Origin: Saccharomonospora sp. CUA-673
GTDB lineage: Bacteria; Actinomycetota; Actinomycetes; Mycobacteriales; Pseudonocardiaceae
Direction: 5' to 3'
Length of the DNA stretch: 64,000 nucleotides
Assembly: GCF_001942305.1 (NCBI RefSeq)
Contig: NZ_MKKE01000014.1
Coordinates: forward strand, 1 to 64,000
In this document: positions 46,605-54,892 of the stretch, in pieces
Numbering within the stretch: the stretch's first letter is position 1
Layout: the number at the start of each line of letters is the position of its first letter
Translations under genes and position numbers: made by a program
The notes under the pieces: model-generated
The model's input: only the letters and a program-made list of their open reading frames with translations
What the model was told of the DNA's origin: nothing
Database searches by the model: none

Positions 46605-49589
46605 GTGGGATTCGTGCGGACGGTGCTGAGGTGGGCCGGCGTGCCAGACACGCCGGCCCCCGAGCCGCACGTGTCGTTCTCGTGGGACCTGCACACGTCC
46701 CCCATCGACGATCTGATCACCCGCGAGGGCCGCGAACTGTCCAATGTGCCGGTGGCGCGTGACCGGGCGCTCACGGTGCCCGCGGTGCTGCGCGGGCGGA
46801 ACATGATCTGCTCTATCGCCACGCTGCCGTTGGTGACGAAGGCATCCGACCGCACCGAGACGCGTACGCCGTTGCTCGAGCAGATCGACGACGCCGTGCC
46901 CAACATCGTCACGATGTCGCAGACGGTCGAGGACTTGCTCCTCGAGGGTGTCGCGTGGTGGCGGGTGCGGTCGCGGCTGGCGGATGGGTTCCCGCGGTCG
47001 GCCGAGTTCGTCAACGCGCACCGGGTGTCGGTCAACCCGCCCGCCGGCGCGCCGCCGCGGCGCCTGCCGTCGGGTCTGTACCCCGGCGAGTCGGTGCTGT
47101 GGGTCGACGGCGAGCCGGTGCGCGGTCGGGACATGATCCGGTTCGACTCGCCCAACCCCGGAATTCTGACGGCGGCCGCGCGTGCGATTCGTCGGGCGAT
47201 CGTGTTCGAGCGTGCGTCGGCGATGTACGCGCGGAACCCGCGGCCTGTCGAGTACTTCACCCCGTTGGAGGGTGCCGACCCGACGACCGACGAGGAGATC
47301 GAGGAGATTCTCACGGCGTGGGGCGAGGCTCGCCGCGCGGGCTCGACCGCGTACGTGCCGGCGTCGCTCAAGTACAACACCGTGGACATGCCGTCGCCGG
47401 CCGAGTTGCAGCTCGTCGAAATGCAGAAACAGGCGACGGTTGAGATCGCTAACGTGATGGGCCTCGACTCCGAGGATTTGCAGGTGTCGACGACGTCGCG
47501 CACCTATCAGTCCGCTGTGGACCGTCGGCGCGACCGGATCAACGACGTGCTGTCGCCGTTCATGAGCGCGATCACCGACCGCCTGTCGATGAACGACGTC
47601 ACTCGCAGGGGGCAGCGTGTCGCGTTCAAGTTGGACGACTACATGCGCGCCGACCCCACTACGCGGTGGGGCACATACCAGACCGGACTACAGAACGGCG
47701 TCGTGTCGGTCGCCGAGGTGCGCGCGATGGAAGGTTTGCCCGACATCCCGGTCGAGCCGCGGCCCGTGGCGCCCGTGCGGCGGCCGGGCGTTCGCCGCCA
47801 AGTGGAGGAACCACGCATGTCACACACGAGCGGCGCGCAGTTCGCCGACGACACCGACGACGGGCTCGAGCGCATCGCGTTCGACGGTCCGCCGGTCGAC
47901 GCCGAGTTCCGCGTCGACCGTGAGCGGCGCACCGTCGAGGGTCTGCTCGTGCCGTGGGGCAAGGTCGCCCGGTCCGCCGGCGCGGCCTACACGTTCGCCC
48001 GCGGTTCGCTGTCGTGGTCGGAGGTGTCGCGGGTGAAGCTCAACCGCGAACACGCCCGGTTCGACGTGGTCGGCGTGGCGCGGCGCCTCGAGGTCACCGA
48101 CGAGGGCCTCGTCGGCACCTTCAAGATCGCCCGCGGTGAGGACGGCGACCGCGTGTTGTCGCTCGCCGAGGACGGAATCCTCGACGGTTTCTCGATCGAG
48201 GCCGAGTTCGACGAGGGCGGGGTCGAGTGGTCCCGCACCGGTGACGACGGTGGGGTTCGGCGCGTGTCGCGTGCTCGGCTCGCCGGCGTCGCGATCACCA
48301 GTAGCCCAGCATTCGACGACGCCCGCGTGTCGGGTGTCGCAGCGTCCAGAAAGGACACACACGTGTATAAGCCCGACGAGGGTCAGAACGAGGCGCCGGC
48401 CCCCGGGCCGGACGCTGCCGCATTCACGAGCGCAGTCGAGGCCATGGCCGGCGCGGTCGAGCGTCTCGGCCAGGTTCAGGCCGAGCTGCCGCAGAAGATC
48501 GCCGACGAGGTCGCCAACACGGCGGGGCCGGCGTTCGTCGACCCGGCCGGCCGCGAGCAGCAGAAGTTCAGCGTGAACGAAGAGCCGTTGTACCGGTTCG
48601 ACGGTATCGGCGGCCAGCACGATTTCAGTTCGGACATGATCGCCGGCGCCAAGGGTGACGACGAGGCGCGCGCCCGCGTCGAGGAGTGGATCGGCGCGAA
48701 CTTCTCGGTTGAGACTGGCGACGTCGAGTCGCTGAACCCGGCGCGGCAGCGGCCCGACATGTACGTCGACCAGCTCGATTACGTCACGCCGATTTGGGAC
48801 TCGATCAACAAGGGCTCGATCAGCGACAACACGCCGTTCGTGCTGCCGAAGTTCGAGAGTTCGGCGAACCTGGTCAACGAGCACACCGAGGGCACCGAGC
48901 CCGACTCGGGCACGTTCACGACGACGTCGCAGACGATCACGCCGCAGGCGGTGTCCGGCAAGGTTGAGATCACCCGGGAGACGTGGGACCAGGGCGGTAA
49001 CCCGCAGCTCTCGTCCATCCTGTGGCGGCAGATCGTGCGCGCCTACCGTGAGGGCCTCGAGAATTCGGCGGCGTCGATGCTGGCCGACCTGTCGGTCGCG
49101 ACGATCGCCCTCACCGGGTCCGACGTCGAGCTCACCGACGAACTGAAGCAGGCGCTCGCCGCGCTCCAGTTCGTCCGCGGCGGTAACCGGTTCCGTGACT
49201 TCAAGTTGCACGGCGAGCTCTACAACGCGCTTGCGGGCGCGAAGGACGGCAACGGCCGGCCCATGTTCCCCGTGCTGTCGCCGTCGAACGCCGACGGCAC
49301 CGCGGATGCGTTCTTCGGGTCGATCGCCGTCGGTGGCCTCGCCGGCGTGCCCGCGTGGGCGCTCAACGACGCCGGCGGCGGTTCCTCGTTCCTGTACAAC
49401 CGCGAGGACGTGCACGGCTGGGCAAGCGCGCCCAACCGGTTGGAGTTCCAGTACCGCGTCGCGTACGTCGACGTTGGGGTGTGGGGCTACAAGGCGGTTG
49501 CGTGCACCCGTGAGGACGGCGTCCGCGAGATCACCTACGCGCCGAGCGACAACGGCGGCGACAACGGCGGCGACGGCGGCGGGGCCTGA
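46605..49589 (+). CDS. Portal - prohead protease - major capsid protein in one 994-codon frame
   Basis: HK97-type head morphogenesis in a single frame. Residues 1-404: portal (AVLRGRNMICSIATLPL, LQLVEMQKQATVEIANVMGL, QVSTTSRTYQSAVDRRRD). Residues 405-586: S78-type maturation protease (RTVEGLLVPWGKV, catalytic His in LNREHARFD, Ser in LDGFSIEAEF). Residues 587-994: capsid with an N-terminal helical scaffold part (about 600-640) and the HK97 fold (QLDYVTPIWDSINKGSI to VACTREDGVREITYAPS), ending in a Gly/Asp/Asn tail. There is no stop at either boundary, yet each is preceded by a ribosome site: GGAGG 8 bp before ATG 47817 and AGAAAGGA 7 bp before GTG 48363. Either a triple polyprotein or a nested set of starts. 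Confidence 0.9.
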   Translation: MGFVRTVLRWAGVPDTPAPEPHVSFSWDLHTSPIDDLITREGRELSNVPVARDRALTVPAVLRGRNMICSIATLPLVTKASDRTETRTPLLEQIDDAVPNIVTMSQTVEDLLLEGVAWWRVRSRLADGFPRSAEFVNAHRVSVNPPAGAPPRRLPSGLYPGESVLWVDGEPVRGRDMIRFDSPNPGILTAAARAIRRAIVFERASAMYARNPRPVEYFTPLEGADPTTDEEIEEILTAWGEARRAGSTAYVPASLKYNTVDMPSPAELQLVEMQKQATVEIANVMGLDSEDLQVSTTSRTYQSAVDRRRDRINDVLSPFMSAITDRLSMNDVTRRGQRVAFKLDDYMRADPTTRWGTYQTGLQNGVVSVAEVRAMEGLPDIPVEPRPVAPVRRPGVRRQVEEPRMSHTSGAQFADDTDDGLERIAFDGPPVDAEFRVDRERRTVEGLLVPWGKVARSAGAAYTFARGSLSWSEVSRVKLNREHARFDVVGVARRLEVTDEGLVGTFKIARGEDGDRVLSLAEDGILDGFSIEAEFDEGGVEWSRTGDDGGVRRVSRARLAGVAITSSPAFDDARVSGVAASRKDTHVYKPDEGQNEAPAPGPDAAAFTSAVEAMAGAVERLGQVQAELPQKIADEVANTAGPAFVDPAGREQQKFSVNEEPLYRFDGIGGQHDFSSDMIAGAKGDDEARARVEEWIGANFSVETGDVESLNPARQRPDMYVDQLDYVTPIWDSINKGSISDNTPFVLPKFESSANLVNEHTEGTEPDSGTFTTTSQTITPQAVSGKVEITRETWDQGGNPQLSSILWRQIVRAYREGLENSAASMLADLSVATIALTGSDVELTDELKQALAALQFVRGGNRFRDFKLHGELYNALAGAKDGNGRPMFPVLSPSNADGTADAFFGSIAVGGLAGVPAWALNDAGGGSSFLYNREDVHGWASAPNRLEFQYRVAYVDVGVWGYKAVACTREDGVREITYAPSDNGGDNGGDGGGA

Positions 49590-49591
49590 TC

Positions 49592-49789
49592 ATGGCGACG
49601 CGGAAGAGGTCACGGCCGGCCACCGCGCCGGCCGTGACCCCTGACGACGAGCCGGTCGTCGACGAGGCGCCGGCCACCGAGCCGGCCGAGCCGGCGCCGG
49701 CCGCGCGGCCGCGCCGGCGGCGTCCGGTGTGGATGATCCCCACGCCCGACGGGCTCGTCCCGGAACACGAGCTGCGACGGGGGCGGTGA
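49592..49789 (+). CDS. Small Pro/Ala-rich head protein (65 aa)
   Basis: Begins two bases after the capsid stop. MATRKRSRPATAPAVTPDDE then a Glu/Pro/Ala linker and a basic RPRRRRPVWMIPTPDGLVPE. Disordered and basic; small proteins like this follow capsid genes in actinophages. Its role (head decoration or stabiliser) is not known. Confidence 0.6.
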   Translation: MATRKRSRPATAPAVTPDDEPVVDEAPATEPAEPAPAARPRRRRPVWMIPTPDGLVPEHELRRGR

Positions 49790-49791
49790 CC

Positions 49792-50145
49792 ATGCCCGGG
49801 TGGCTCACGCTCGCCGACCTGAAAGCCGAGATGGACATCGACGAGTCGGACACGCGCGACGACGAGCGCCTCGAGACTGCCCTCGAGGCAGCCGAGGTGT
49901 TCGTCGAGCGTGTGCGGCGCGGTGACTTCAACTTCGACCAGGACCCGGCGTCCGATCTGCCCGCACCGACCGCTGACGTGCGTCTCGGAACGCTCATGCT
50001 CGCCCGCCGGTGGAACACCCGCCGGCGCTCGCCCGACGGCATGGTGTCCATGTCCGAACAGGGCACGGCAACGGTCGTGGCCAACGACCCCGACATCGCC
50101 CGTCTGTTGCGGATCGGGCGGCACGCACGGGCGCGCGTCGGATGA
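49792..50145 (+). CDS. Head-tail connector (gp6-like)
   Basis: A 117-residue protein of the HK97 gp6/SPP1 gp15 type: MPGWLTLADLKAEMDIDESD, helices with ALEAAEVFVERVRRGDF, then RLGTLMLARRWNTRRRSPDG. It forms the ring under the portal that joins the tail. ATG 49792 starts the conserved part; the stop overlaps the next ATG. Confidence 0.78.
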   Translation: MPGWLTLADLKAEMDIDESDTRDDERLETALEAAEVFVERVRRGDFNFDQDPASDLPAPTADVRLGTLMLARRWNTRRRSPDGMVSMSEQGTATVVANDPDIARLLRIGRHARARVG

Positions 50146-50501
50146 GCGTGCAGCAGGCGGCTACCGCCCTCGAGGACGCGCTCCGCCACGTCGACGGGGC
50201 GCGGGTCTACCGCGATCCGGCGGGTGCGGTGGCGGACCCGCCGGCGTTGCTCGTGGGCCCGCCGCGGCTCACGTGGGAAGGCATATGCGGCGGGCCGACG
50301 TCGGCGACGTTCGTCGTCTACGTCATGGCGGCGATGGATGAGCGCGCGGTGTCGCGGTTGTGGGAACTGGTGCCGGTCGTGGCCGCAGCGATCGACGAGC
50401 ACGTGCGCGACGCGGTCGTTACCGAGGCCAACCCCGGTGTGTTCGACGCCGGCGGCAACAACCTACCCAGCTACGAACTAACGGTGGAGGTCGCACTATG
50501 A
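50142..50501 (+). CDS. Tail terminator / minor tail-joining protein
   Basis: A 119-residue protein with a beta-rich middle (DPPALLVGPPRLTWEGICGG) and a helix with DERAVSRLWELVPVVAAAIDEHV. This pattern and the place just before the major tail gene fit a tail terminator (gpU/gp10-like). Sequence alone is not decisive. Confidence 0.68.
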   Translation: MSVQQAATALEDALRHVDGARVYRDPAGAVADPPALLVGPPRLTWEGICGGPTSATFVVYVMAAMDERAVSRLWELVPVVAAAIDEHVRDAVVTEANPGVFDAGGNNLPSYELTVEVAL

Positions 50502-50968
50502 GCGTGCACCACAGGAAGCTAAAGCAGATCGAGTTCTCGATCGACGGGACACAGTTCGAGTGCCAGGTGCAGTCGTGGAACCTCGACCCCGGTATCGGCG
50601 ACGGTGAGCGCAACTACGCGTTCTGTCCCGACGGCGAGTTCATCGAGGACCCCGAGCCCGAGCCCACGCTCGAGCTGACGTTCTACGCAGACTGGAGGTC
50701 GGAGGGAATCTCGGCATTCCTGTGGGAGCACGCCGGCGAGCAGGCCGAGTTCACCCTCGACCACCACCCGGACATTCCGGCCGAGCACGTGCGGTGGACC
50801 GGTCAGGTTCGTCTGCGTCCGGGGCCGGCCGGCGGTGAGGCGCGCGAAACGGAAATGACGGAGGTGACGCTCGAGGTCGTCGGCGTCCCGGATTTCGAGC
50901 GGGTCGGCAGCGGCGACAACGGCGACGGCGGTAACGGCGGCGACAACGGAGACGAGGGTACGTTCTGA
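50498..50968 (+). CDS. Major tail protein
   Basis: A 156-residue beta-rich protein (KLKQIEFSIDGTQFECQVQS, EPTLELTFYADWRSEGISAF, EMTEVTLEVVGVPDFERV) of the tail-tube fold, placed before the tail chaperones and tape measure. It ends in a GSGDNGDGGNGGDNGDEG tail that resembles the capsid's Gly/Asp/Asn tail. Start and stop overlap neighbours by 4 and 1 bases. Confidence 0.8.
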   Translation: MSVHHRKLKQIEFSIDGTQFECQVQSWNLDPGIGDGERNYAFCPDGEFIEDPEPEPTLELTFYADWRSEGISAFLWEHAGEQAEFTLDHHPDIPAEHVRWTGQVRLRPGPAGGEARETEMTEVTLEVVGVPDFERVGSGDNGDGGNGGDNGDEGTF

Positions 50969-51243
50969 TGTTCGAGTTTAAGGTGCAGCCGGTGGACGGT
51001 GGCGACGAGTACCGCGTCACCGCCGATTCCCGTGACATCTACGTGTGGGAGAAGACCGGCAAGGGCCGCTCGTTGGCGACGTTGCGCGACAACCCGACCA
51101 TGGCGGCCAACTACGAGATTGCCTATCAGGCGGCCCGCCGTCAGCGGCTGTTTGTCGGCACCATGGCCGAGTTCGCCGAGCTCAACGTCTTGGACTTCAC
51201 CGAGGACGGAGAGGACGAGGACCCTACCCACGGGGAAGCCTGA
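50968..51243 (+). CDS. Tail assembly chaperone, short form (G-like)
   Basis: A 91-residue protein MFEFKVQPVDGGDEYRVTAD then VWEKTGKGRSLATLRDN and an acidic end (NVLDFTEDGEDEDPTHGEA). It sits between major tail and tape measure genes, where phages make two chaperone products by frameshifting. The continuation in the -1 frame starts right at its stop. Confidence 0.75.
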   Translation: MFEFKVQPVDGGDEYRVTADSRDIYVWEKTGKGRSLATLRDNPTMAANYEIAYQAARRQRLFVGTMAEFAELNVLDFTEDGEDEDPTHGEA

Positions 51244-51425
51244 ACCGCGCGTTAGTCGCGCTGGCGATCGAAACAGGTATTCCCCCGTCGGTGTGGGTCG
51301 AGGAGGGCGGCCCGGCGATCGCGACCGCGCTCGAGCTGTTCAGGGAACGGGCCGACGAGCAGGAACGCAGCAAGCGCAGCAGCAGGGCCCCGACCGACCG
51401 GTCGGGGCGACAGTACTCGGGGTGA
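51244..51425 (+). CDS. Tail assembly chaperone extension (T-like), read in the -1 frame
   Basis: The sequence LNRALVALAIETGIPPSVWVEEGGPAIATALELF is typical chaperone C-terminal sequence but has no start codon of its own. It is in the -1 frame relative to the previous gene, with overlap at GGGGAAGCCTGA near 51234-51243. A programmed -1 frameshift would fuse about 60 residues to most of the short form. A single missing base, as elsewhere here, would look the same. Confidence 0.65.
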
Positions 51426-51435
51426 AGGGCACGCG

Positions 51436-51900
51436 ATGAGTAAGACAGCGCTCACGGTGAACATGCCCATTGAGGGCGCCCGCGAGACGCTGCGCGCGTT
51501 CCGTCGTCTCCCGAAAGAGGCATCGCAGGAGTTGCGGGACCGGTCGCAGAAGTTGTCCGAGACGCTCGCGACGCGGGCGCGGCAGGCCGCGCAGTCTGAC
51601 TCGCCGCAGGCGGCGCTTATGGCGTCGACGATCAAGGCGCGCCGCGACCGTCTGCCCTCGCTACAGGTCGGCGGGTCGAAACGGGTCGGCCGGAACAAGG
51701 CGCCGGCGTACAAGATCCTGTTCGGCGCCGAGTTCGGGTCGAACAGTCTCGCGCAGTTCCGGCCGCACAACGGGCAGCAGGGGTATTGGTTCTTCCCTGT
51801 GGCCGAGAACCAGTCGGCCGACATCCGCCGCGCGTGGCAGGACGTCGCCGACGAGATCGAACGCCGGTTCACCGCCGACGACATAGGCGGTGGTAGCTGA
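51436..51900 (+). CDS. Tail-associated protein (154 aa)
   Basis: MSKTALTVNMPIEGARETLR with a long charged N-terminal helix (LPKEASQELRDRSQKLSETL), then a beta part (APAYKILFGAEFGSNSLAQF, YWFFPVAENQSADIRRAWQD). This is like the HK97-gp10/neck or minor tail proteins usually placed before the connector genes. Here it is after the chaperones. The stop overlaps the tape measure ATG. Confidence 0.62.
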   Translation: MSKTALTVNMPIEGARETLRAFRRLPKEASQELRDRSQKLSETLATRARQAAQSDSPQAALMASTIKARRDRLPSLQVGGSKRVGRNKAPAYKILFGAEFGSNSLAQFRPHNGQQGYWFFPVAENQSADIRRAWQDVADEIERRFTADDIGGGS

Positions 51901-53492
51901 TGGCGCTCGGCGTGCGGAACATCCGCATCAGGTTCGACGGGTCGACGAAGGGTCTCGAGGACGCGACCAAGCAGGGCGAGCGGCAGCTCAGCCGGTGGGA
52001 ACGTGGCTTCGAGAAGATGAACAAAGTCGCCACGGGCGTGTTGGTGGGCATGGGCGCGGCGATCGCCGGCGCGGTCACCAAGACGGCGCGGGCGGGCGAC
52101 GAGATCGCCACCACGGCCCCGAAGCTCGGCGTGACCACCGACGCGTTGCAGGAAATGCGCTACTGGGCCGAGCAGAACGGCCTGTCGCAAGACAGGCTCG
52201 ACCGTGCGGTCGGGCGGCTCAACCAGCGTATTGGGCGGGCGATCGACGGTAACCAGAAGTACGCCGACGCGTTCGCGAATCTCGGCGTGTCCGTTGAGGA
52301 CACCAACGGCAAGGCGCGCGACACCGAGGTCGTGATGCGCGAGACCATCGCCGCCTTGCAGGGCATCGAGTCGCCGGCCGAGCGGTCCGCGGCGGCGGCC
52401 GAGGTGTTCGGCACCAAGATGGCCAGGGAGTTGATGCCGGCGCTCGAGGACGGCTCGATGTCGCTCGACGAGGCTGCGCAAAAGGCGCACGACCTGGGCA
52501 TCATCATGGACGGCGACGCGATCGACGCGTCGACCAAGTTCGCCGCGGCGATGGACGATTTGAAGACTGTCGGCGCCGGCCTCATTCAGAATTTCGCGAT
52601 ACCGTTCCTGTCGGTGATCGCCGATAGCATCATCCCGGCGATGGAAAACCACCTTTTGCCGGTGCTGACGCAGGTCGGCGATTGGATGCGCGAGAACCCG
52701 CAGGCGATCCTGCTCGTCACGGGCACGATCGCCGGTCTCGCCGCGGCGGTCAAGGTCGCTTATATCGGATTGCGTACGTACCGGGCGGTTATGGCCGCGG
52801 CGACGATCGCGCAGACCGCGCTGAATGCTGCCATGCGCGCCAACCCGATTGGTATCGTGATTACCGCGCTCGCGGCGCTCGCGGCCGGCCTGGTGTACGC
52901 GTGGAACAACTCTGAGACGTTCCGGAACATCGTCACGGGCGCGTGGGAAGCGATCCAGCGCGCCGCGCAATGGGCTTGGAACAACGTAATTAGACCGGTG
53001 TTCGACGCTTTCCGCTCGGCGGGTAGTTCGCTCGGTTCTGCGTTCCAATCCGTCGGAAATACTATTTCGAACGTGTGGGCTAGTATTCGCAGTGGTGCCC
53101 GTAGCGCACTCAACGGCGTGATTAGCCTGCTTAACTCGGCGATCGGGGCGATAAACGGACTGATCAACGGCGTTAACCGCGTGTCCGGCGCGGTCGGTGT
53201 CCCGTCGATCCCGAACATTCCGAGCATCCCCCATCTCGCCCGCGGTGGAACGGCCCGGTCCGGTCGAATGCACCTCGTGGGCGAGGAGGGGCCCGAGCTG
53301 TTCATGCCCGGCCGAACCGGGCGCGTGGTCAACGCCGGCGCGACCGCCGACGCGCTCGGCGGCGGGCCGCAGGTCGTCGAGGTGCACGTCGAGGTCGGCG
53401 GCGAGGTTGTGCGCGTGGTGCGGCAGGAGATCGACGAGGACAACAGGCGCACCCGCCGGCGGGTCCGCGCCGGCGCTGGGGGTGCCGCGTGA
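51900..53492 (+). CDS. Tape measure protein (short)
   Basis: A 530-residue protein that sets tail length. Coiled-coil N-terminus (LEDATKQGERQLSRWERGFE), a repeated pair of hydrophobic patches (IPFLSVIADSIIPAMENHLL; LLVTGTIAGLAAAVKVAYIG; IGIVITALAALAAGLVYAWN), then a Gly/Ser-rich part and GEEGPELFMPGRTGRVVNAG, a motif common near tape measure ends. At roughly 1.5 angstrom per residue the tail would be near 80 nm. The central hydrophobic segments likely enter the host membrane. Confidence 0.88.
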   Translation: MALGVRNIRIRFDGSTKGLEDATKQGERQLSRWERGFEKMNKVATGVLVGMGAAIAGAVTKTARAGDEIATTAPKLGVTTDALQEMRYWAEQNGLSQDRLDRAVGRLNQRIGRAIDGNQKYADAFANLGVSVEDTNGKARDTEVVMRETIAALQGIESPAERSAAAAEVFGTKMARELMPALEDGSMSLDEAAQKAHDLGIIMDGDAIDASTKFAAAMDDLKTVGAGLIQNFAIPFLSVIADSIIPAMENHLLPVLTQVGDWMRENPQAILLVTGTIAGLAAAVKVAYIGLRTYRAVMAAATIAQTALNAAMRANPIGIVITALAALAAGLVYAWNNSETFRNIVTGAWEAIQRAAQWAWNNVIRPVFDAFRSAGSSLGSAFQSVGNTISNVWASIRSGARSALNGVISLLNSAIGAINGLINGVNRVSGAVGVPSIPNIPSIPHLARGGTARSGRMHLVGEEGPELFMPGRTGRVVNAGATADALGGGPQVVEVHVEVGGEVVRVVRQEIDEDNRRTRRRVRAGAGGAA

Positions 53493-54892
53493 CGTTCACA
53501 GCGACCTATGACGACAGGCTCGGCCGGGTGCGGCTCGTCGTCGACGAGCTGCCCGACGGTGCCGAACAGGTGCGGTTCGAGCGCTCCACCGACGGGATTC
53601 GGTGGCGCACGGTGCGCGGTGGCGACGCCGTCGGGGTGTCGGCCGGCATGGCGCGGCTCGACGACTACGAGTTCGCCGGCAACGTCCCGAACACGTACCG
53701 GGCGTCGGTGCTCGGCACGACCACCGTCGACACGTTCGACCGGACGGTGTCCGACGGGTGGGGAACGGCCGACGGCGGGCAGGACTGGTCGACCACCGAC
53801 GCGGCGGCGTTCGACGTCGCCGACGGGGCCGGCACGGTCGCGGTCGCCGAGGCCGGCACGGACTACTGGGCCACGCTCGACCTGATCACCGCGGACGCCG
53901 ACATCACGGTCGATGTGTCGTTCAGCGAGGCGCCCGGCGACGACGCGCACGCCGCCTATCTGGGCGCGCGGTTCTACTCGCCCGACGACCACTATTTCGC
54001 GCACCTGTATTGCGTGGACACCATCGTGCAACTGTCGATTGGGCATGTGGCCGGCGGCGACCTGCCGATGCCCGAGTCGTATCTCGCGCCCTACGACCCG
54101 CAGGACGAGTCCGAGTTTCGCGTGCGGTTCGCGGTCGTCGGCGACACGCTGCGCGGCAAGGTGTGGCTACAGGGCGAGGACGAGCCGGCCGAGTGGCAGG
54201 TCGAGACCACCGACACCGTCCACACCGAACCGGGCCCGGTCGCGCTCGGCGGCGCGCGGGGCGAGGGTACGAGCGACAGCGTGGTGGTGTCGTTCGCCGA
54301 CCTGTCGGTGCGGCACGAGTCCGACCCGCTGATCGTCTCGACCCAGACCACCGACATCACCCCGCCACTGTCGACGGTGTGGATCAAGAACATTGCGCGC
54401 CCGTTCCTGAACCGGCAAGTGACGGTGACCGATTGGTCGGCGATCTCGCGGCCGGCGCGGGGTGGCACGTTCGAGGTCGTCGGCCGCACGATGCCGGTCG
54501 CGGTGACCGACGTGCGCGGCTCGCGCCGCTATGAGCTGACGATCACGTTCCCGAACCCGCACGACGCCGACGATTTCGACACCGTCATGTCGTCGGGCGA
54601 CCCGGTGTTCGTGCACGTGCCGTCCGGGCCCGACTGCCTCGTGCCCCGCAGCATGTACGCCGTCGTGGGCGAGTACGAGATCGACCGGCGCACCCCGCGC
54701 GCCCGCCGGCGGTACGTCACCCTCCCACTGACCGAGGTCGCCGCGCCGGCCCCGTCGATCGTCGGCGCCACCGTAACGTGGCAGTCCATCGTGGACACGT
54801 TCGCCACGTGGGACGAGCTGATCGACGTCGAGGACACATGGGAATCGGTGGCCGAGCGTATCGGCGACCCCGACGAGGTGATCGTGCCGTGA
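53489..54892 (+). CDS. Distal tail / minor tail protein with LamG-like middle
   Basis: A 467-residue beta-rich protein. It has an N-terminal fibronectin-like part (RVRLVVDELPDGAEQVRFER), then at about 90-280 a jelly-roll lectin-like region (TFDRTVSDGWGTADGGQDWS, RFYSPDDHYFAHLYCVDT) and a C-terminal distal-tail-like domain (ARPFLNRQVTVTDWSAISRP, RRYELTITFPNPHDADDF). Insertion of a sugar-binding type domain in a tail-tip protein suggests host surface recognition. Confidence 0.75.
   Translation: MTFTATYDDRLGRVRLVVDELPDGAEQVRFERSTDGIRWRTVRGGDAVGVSAGMARLDDYEFAGNVPNTYRASVLGTTTVDTFDRTVSDGWGTADGGQDWSTTDAAAFDVADGAGTVAVAEAGTDYWATLDLITADADITVDVSFSEAPGDDAHAAYLGARFYSPDDHYFAHLYCVDTIVQLSIGHVAGGDLPMPESYLAPYDPQDESEFRVRFAVVGDTLRGKVWLQGEDEPAEWQVETTDTVHTEPGPVALGGARGEGTSDSVVVSFADLSVRHESDPLIVSTQTTDITPPLSTVWIKNIARPFLNRQVTVTDWSAISRPARGGTFEVVGRTMPVAVTDVRGSRRYELTITFPNPHDADDFDTVMSSGDPVFVHVPSGPDCLVPRSMYAVVGEYEIDRRTPRARRRYVTLPLTEVAAPAPSIVGATVTWQSIVDTFATWDELIDVEDTWESVAERIGDPDEVIVP

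Noticed and set aside
47820-49415. A ~530-codon open frame opposite the protease and capsid parts
   Set aside because: Composition is that of an antisense shadow and no motif is present; the sense strand has clear head protein motifs.
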